Shown here: one piece after another, positions 60,705-64,000 of the stretch
Position numbering within the stretch: position 1 is the stretch's first letter
Layout: each line of letters starts with the position of its first letter
Source of the DNA: Leadbetterella sp.
Lineage (GTDB): Bacteria; Bacteroidota; Bacteroidia; Cytophagales; Spirosomataceae
NCBI GenBank assembly: GCA_019638185.1
Contig: JAHBUH010000014.1
Coordinates: 39,134-103,133, forward strand
DNA length: 64,000 nt
Reading direction: 5' to 3'
Position numbers and translations under genes: made by a program
The notes under the pieces: generated by a model
The model's input: the letters and a program-made list of their open reading frames with translations, nothing else
The model's database searches: none
What the model was told of the DNA's origin: nothing

Positions 60705-61970
60705 ATGGAGCAGACAAAAAAATCTACGTTCAAATTACTTTTCTACCTGAAAAAGAACGAGCCGAAAAAGAACGGTAATGCCCCGATTATGGCACGTATT
60801 ACTATTGATGGAACACCTAAGACTTTAGGAACAAAGTTAGAGATCAATCCAAAGAATTGGGATTTAAAGTATGGAAGAGTTGAAGGTAAGAGTGCAAAAG
60901 CACTAGGTATTAACCAAAAATTGGATAATATAAGGGCACGTATCGATACCCTTTATGAAGATATGCTGAAACACGAGGGTTTTGTAACGGCACAAAAGCT
61001 GAAACTTGCATTTCTCGGTGTTGGTATTATGGAAGATTCCTTGCTGAAAGTATTTAAAAAGAACAATGATGATTTTGGGAAAATGGTAGTACAAGGAGAA
61101 CGCTCCGAAAGTACCTACTACAAGTACAAAATTGTCTATAACCACGTTGCTGAATTTATCAAAAGCAGGTATCATCGTGATGACATGGCGTTCAGGGAAT
61201 TGACGTGTGATTTTATCAGAGAGTTTGATTTCTTCCTTCGAATAGACAAAAAGTGCACACACAATACTGTTTGGGTATATACTATGCCACTCTATCGTGT
61301 TGCGGAAATAGCTGTCAAAAACGGTCTTATCAGGAAAAATCCTTTTGAAGATTATGAAATATCGATGAAGGAAAATGACCGTAGCTATTTACTTAAGGAA
61401 AACGTTGAATCCCTGTTATTACACAATCCTTCAAAACAAAATTATGAAATTGTAAAGGATCTTTTTGTATTCAGCTGTTTTACAGGACTATCTTACATAG
61501 ATATTAAACAACTTAAAAGTACTAACATACAATCCTTTTTTGATGGTCACGATTGGATTATAAGCCGAAGACAGAAATCTGATGTTGCTTCTAATGTAAG
61601 GCTTATGGAAATACCCAAACGAATTATTGAAAAATATAAAGGTACCACCCGAAATGATTCTATTTTTCCTGTTCCTACAAACAAAATTTGTAACAGCCAT
61701 ATAGACAAACTAATTCAAGAATTAGGTATTGTTACAGAACAAAAAGTAACCTTTCACACCGCAAGACACACATTTGGAACAATGTTTTTGACTGAAGGCG
61801 TACCACTTGAAAGCCTTAGTAAAATGATGGGGCATAAAAATATTTCTACCACACAGATTTATGCTAAAATTACAAGCCAGAAAATAAGTAAAGATATGGA
61901 TTTGGTATCGCATAAATTTGCTGGAATGGAAGCATCATTTGCAGAAATGGAGAAAGAAGTTCTCGTTTAG
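60705..61970 (+). CDS. Site-specific tyrosine recombinase / integrase
   Basis: 421 residues. The N-terminal Arm-DNA-binding domain is KLLFYLKKNEPKKNGNAPIM with ARITIDGTPKTLGTKLEINP. A SAM-like core-binding domain lies around 105-215 (TYYKYKIVYNHVAEFIK). The catalytic domain has TFHTARHTFGTMFLTEGVPL (HxxR), MMGHKNISTTQIYAKI (His and nucleophile Tyr). At the Arg I position FTGLSYIDIKQL has Ser, as in the IntDOT group of Bacteroides conjugative transposons. It would integrate and excise the element. A gap of about 120 bases to the next gene holds no clear terminator. Confidence 0.93.
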   Translation: MEQTKKSTFKLLFYLKKNEPKKNGNAPIMARITIDGTPKTLGTKLEINPKNWDLKYGRVEGKSAKALGINQKLDNIRARIDTLYEDMLKHEGFVTAQKLKLAFLGVGIMEDSLLKVFKKNNDDFGKMVVQGERSESTYYKYKIVYNHVAEFIKSRYHRDDMAFRELTCDFIREFDFFLRIDKKCTHNTVWVYTMPLYRVAEIAVKNGLIRKNPFEDYEISMKENDRSYLLKENVESLLLHNPSKQNYEIVKDLFVFSCFTGLSYIDIKQLKSTNIQSFFDGHDWIISRRQKSDVASNVRLMEIPKRIIEKYKGTTRNDSIFPVPTNKICNSHIDKLIQELGIVTEQKVTFHTARHTFGTMFLTEGVPLESLSKMMGHKNISTTQIYAKITSQKISKDMDLVSHKFAGMEASFAEMEKEVLV

Positions 61971-62092
61971 AATTATTGCTTACTAAACAAAGCAGGATGA
62001 TTTCCTGCTTTGTTTGTTTCGAGAAGCTGGGTGCTTTTAATAAAATTCTTTTTTTTAAATTTACTTACAACAATTCTTTAAACAAAAAAACT

Positions 62093-63106
62093 ATGTCTTT
62101 ATGTAAACTGTGTCTTGAACGCGAAGCAAACAAAAAGAATACTCACTATCTTACTGATGCAATTATCCGCACCTGTCTTAACATAGAAGGTAGTAATGAA
62201 CGCGAGAAAGGATTATATTTTGCTCTGGATAATACCAATCCATTTATAGACTTTAATTTCCAACGTCTTGATGAGCTGACCCTCGAGACTACAATTGGAA
62301 GAAAACCAACAGAGGAAGAAATTGAAAATGCGAAATCCATTCCATTTTCAGTGGATTACGTATTTTGTAGTGATTGCGAAAACCTGTTTACAGATATTGA
62401 AACACCATTTATTCAAAACATACTACCACACTTCCGACAAGCAGATCTTTCAGGTCTCAAAATAGTGAGCGAAGCTGATGTTGTTACAATTCGTAACTTC
62501 TTTCACATACAGTTGTACAGAAGTGCAGTCTGTGAAGATATTTTGGCGTTTTCACCTGAGTTTAAGGAGAAGTTACGTCACAGTATCCTCCAAAAAAATG
62601 GTGACACATCCATCCCCCTTTCGGTGACACATCTCCAAACTCTTGGAGGAAACGCGATATATACAGAAAACTACATTGGATTTACTGATGATAAAAACCC
62701 TTTTATTGTCTTCATGAATGATTTTGTTATACAGGTTTACGAGAATGAAGATGCAATAAAATTTCTACCTTTCCATGGACTAAATGAACAAGAAACTTTT
62801 GTCTCTGCTATAAACATCAACGAAGAATCTTTTGCTTTTAAAATATTTGACAATGCAGAAAGAAAGGTTTTTCTCAATACGGTAATCGTCAATGAAAAGG
62901 TTAAGAAAACAATACAATACTACCGAGATATGTTTGATATGTTCTGGAGAAAGCTATTTGGTGTCGACGCTCCGGTGCTACAAAAAGAAAGGTATATCCA
63001 GAGTCTTATCAATGGTGATGACAATAACTTAATTAAATACTCAAAACAGCAGGTTTTTGAATTTACCGTAGCTTATATGGCTAAACTTTTCAATGTCACC
63101 AAATAA
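62093..63106 (+). CDS. Zinc-motif (HNH/treble-clef-like) protein of unknown function, element cargo
   Basis: 337 residues from ATG 62093; the open frame extends to 61976, but its extra N-terminus lacks conserved character. Cys4 and Cys7 (MSLCKLCLEREANKKNTHYL, with His18) and a second pair Cys92-x2-Cys95 (VFCSDCENLFTDIETPFIQN) match the C-x-x-C...N-x-H...C-x-x-C form of treble-clef or HNH-like zinc fingers seen in several mobile-element and defence proteins. The following 240 residues (LRHSILQKNGDTSIPLSV, AFKIFDNAERKVFLNTVI) are not recognised. It follows the integrase gene in the same direction and has its own terminator. It is a candidate element accessory or defence gene, by context only. 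Confidence 0.65.
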   Translation: MSLCKLCLEREANKKNTHYLTDAIIRTCLNIEGSNEREKGLYFALDNTNPFIDFNFQRLDELTLETTIGRKPTEEEIENAKSIPFSVDYVFCSDCENLFTDIETPFIQNILPHFRQADLSGLKIVSEADVVTIRNFFHIQLYRSAVCEDILAFSPEFKEKLRHSILQKNGDTSIPLSVTHLQTLGGNAIYTENYIGFTDDKNPFIVFMNDFVIQVYENEDAIKFLPFHGLNEQETFVSAININEESFAFKIFDNAERKVFLNTVIVNEKVKKTIQYYRDMFDMFWRKLFGVDAPVLQKERYIQSLINGDDNNLIKYSKQQVFEFTVAYMAKLFNVTK

Positions 63107-63129
63107 ATTGCATATAATATTATACAGAT

Positions 63130-63159
63130 AGCCGAGGTAAATAATCCTCGGCTTTTTTT
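63130..63159 (+). terminator. Rho-independent terminator after the zinc-motif gene
   Basis: Perfect 8-bp stem AGCCGAGG (63130-63137) with its complement at 63146-63153, an 8-base loop TAAATAAT, and six T residues. It ends transcription of the integrase/zinc-motif unit. Confidence 0.9.
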
Positions 63160-63650
63160 AGCCTATACTAATCTTCAAAGCACATTTATTGCTCCAGCGC
63201 CCATCCCATGCAATAAAAGAGCTTTGGCAGGATGAGTTAATAAACCATACTGAAAAACTCCTAATATATCCTCAATAAATATTTTTCAGTACCGTTTACG
63301 TGGCTTCCAAAAGCCACAATACTTTAAGATACTAAACTCCAAATTTATAAATTCTGCAAAATGTAATTGCAGGTTTTGTAATCACAAGGCCATTTACTCA
63401 ATGCCTTTTTCACGTGCTTCCACATGATTTTTATTCAAGAACCGATATGCTGTTTTGTTCCATTTCAAGAGCAAAGGTATTTCCGTGTTCTTAACGCAGG
63501 AACAAGGTCGTGCCTTCCAGATTTGCAAAAAAATCTCCACCCATTCGGGTCGTATTTTTTTGACAAAACCTTGTTCCTGCTAAACACTAACCTTTTTATG
63601 CTCGTGAAACGAAACAAAGCATACTCCGGCTCTTTAGACGAATAAAAAAA
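63160..63650. other. Noncoding region rich in inverted repeats (possible oriT or leader RNA)
   Basis: No gene of convincing size. Three inverted repeats are visible: TACTGAAAAA (63248-63257) with 63282-63291, hairpin GTGGCTT-CCAA-AAGCCAC (63300-63317), and GCAGGAACAAGGT (63496-63508) with its perfect complement at 63568-63580 around 59 bases. Inside the last is AGATTTGCAAAAAAATCT. The position between cargo and ssb in an integrative element fits an origin of transfer or a regulatory RNA. Confidence 0.45.
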
Positions 63651-63776
63651 ATGTCAGAAATGAAAAAATACAGCATTGAAAATGGCAAAAGAGTGAAACG
63701 AAACTTCAGCACCTCCTCTCATTGCCGAATAAATCAAGGGAAAAATCAGAACAAAATTAATAACGCAAAAAAGTAG
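63651..63776 (+). CDS. Possible small basic protein upstream of ssb
   Basis: 41 codons, opening MSEMKKYSIENGKRVKRNFS and rich in Lys, Asn and Ser. The stop ends 5 bases before the ssb start codon, so it would be translated with ssb. I know no family for it, and its length alone does not prove it is real. Confidence 0.35.
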   Translation: MSEMKKYSIENGKRVKRNFSTSSHCRINQGKNQNKINNAKK

Positions 63777-63781
63777 AAATC

Positions 63782-64000
63782 ATGAACATTACAGGAAGAC
63801 TGACAAGAGATGCGGAAGTACGCACAACGTCACAGGACAAACAAGTAGTAAATTTTTCAGTAGCGACCAACGACAGCTACCGTAACAAACAGGGCGAACG
63901 CATTGAGCAAACAACCTATTTCGACTGCTCCTATTGGATAACCCCGAATGTAGCCAAGCTACTTACAAAAGGCACTTTGGTAGAACTATCGGGACGAGTA
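63782..64000 (+). CDS. ssb: Single-stranded DNA-binding protein, 3' end cut by window edge
   Basis: The first 73 codons are present. MNITGRLTRDAEVRTTSQDK, VVNFSVATNDSYRNKQGERI and TTYFDCSYWITPNVAKLLTK are the OB-fold strands of bacterial SSB, here a shortened form without the usual N-terminal MARGVN start, as in plasmid- and ICE-encoded SSBs. It coats single-stranded DNA during replication or transfer. Its presence with an IntDOT-like integrase supports the integrative-element reading. The C-terminal tail lies beyond the window. Confidence 0.88.
   Translation, partial: MNITGRLTRDAEVRTTSQDKQVVNFSVATNDSYRNKQGERIEQTTYFDCSYWITPNVAKLLTKGTLVELSGRV

Larger units (their letters stand above)
60400..64000 (+). 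mobile_element. Integrative element, left part (integrase to ssb), runs off the window
   Basis: From about 60.4 kb the DNA is much richer in A+T than the genes to the left. It contains a tyrosine integrase, a zinc-motif protein, structured noncoding DNA and an ssb gene. This order fits the end of an integrative and conjugative or mobilisable element of Bacteroidota. No att repeats could be seen because the other end is outside the window, so the boundary is approximate. Confidence 0.55.

Noticed and set aside
63424-63645. Open frame of 73 codons before ssb
   Set aside because: It reads through both arms of the large inverted repeat and has no recognisable composition or start context.
21-64000. 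CRISPR array, rRNA or tRNA genes
   Set aside because: No regularly spaced identical repeats with spacers and no cloverleaf or rRNA-like stretch was seen by eye; a dedicated scan would be decisive.

Overview
The window reads as chromosome of a Bacteroidota bacterium. It has two SusC/SusD pairs, a hybrid two-component system of the HTCS type, OmpA-family and collagen-like lipoproteins, a FAM-type Bacteroidota -7 promoter element (TAnnTTTG) upstream of many genes, and a core set (trpS, accA, PBP4-type carboxypeptidase) of Bacteroidota character. The TPR histidine kinase paired with a LuxR-type regulator and the DUF6377 and BRO families would fit Chitinophagaceae, Sphingobacteriaceae or Cytophagales; I cannot place it further.

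Layout. 1-2 kb: end of a lectin/OmpA gene and a secreted unknown. 2-4.5 kb: a phosphodiester glycosidase among decayed accessory genes (an HTH fragment, a frameshifted BRO gene, unrecognised open stretches). 4.6-14.8 kb: small single genes (HdeD-like, GNAT, DUF6326-like, Crp/Fnr, DUF3995, CPBP protease, cupin, AlkD-like, PaiB-like, DJ-1/PfpI, SDR, AraC). 14.8-22.2 kb: a LuxR-type response regulator and TPR kinase, then an acetyltransferase and a surface operon of lipoprotein, collagen-like lipoprotein, lectin-OmpA protein and second collagen-like lipoprotein. 22.2-37.6 kb: a complete polysaccharide utilisation locus (SGNH esterase, SusC, SusD, GH110, GH16, GH2 on the minus strand, divergent HTCS). 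37.7-42 kb: Crp/Fnr and its likely target hydrolase, DUF2147, PAP2 phosphatase, trpS, DUF2461. 42.1-48 kb: a tightly packed minus-strand operon (MBL/beta-CASP, accA, HAD, M50 protease, acyltransferase, MetZ-like). 48.2-51.3 kb: dacB, membrane protein, cytochrome b5-like protein, lipoprotein. 51.3-60.1 kb: histidine phosphatase, second SusD/SusC pair, DUF6377 regulator, AraC. From about 60.4 kb to the right edge the sequence turns AT-rich and holds the start of an integrative element: tyrosine integrase, a zinc-motif protein, structured noncoding DNA and ssb.

Most notable are regulatory signals found by comparing places in the window. A palindrome (TACGCAT-N2-TTATGCG) sits at the same distance from the -7 element of two promoters beside the LuxR-type response regulator, and in the first case also of the divergent kinase gene. 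A second palindrome (TTAACC-N3-GTYAA) sits at exactly the same distance from two promoters, each beside a Crp/Fnr-family gene. There is also a promoter with three phased repeats beside an araC gene that leads only to a terminator, a dispersed palindromic repeat family, and an inverted-repeat-rich noncoding region in the element.
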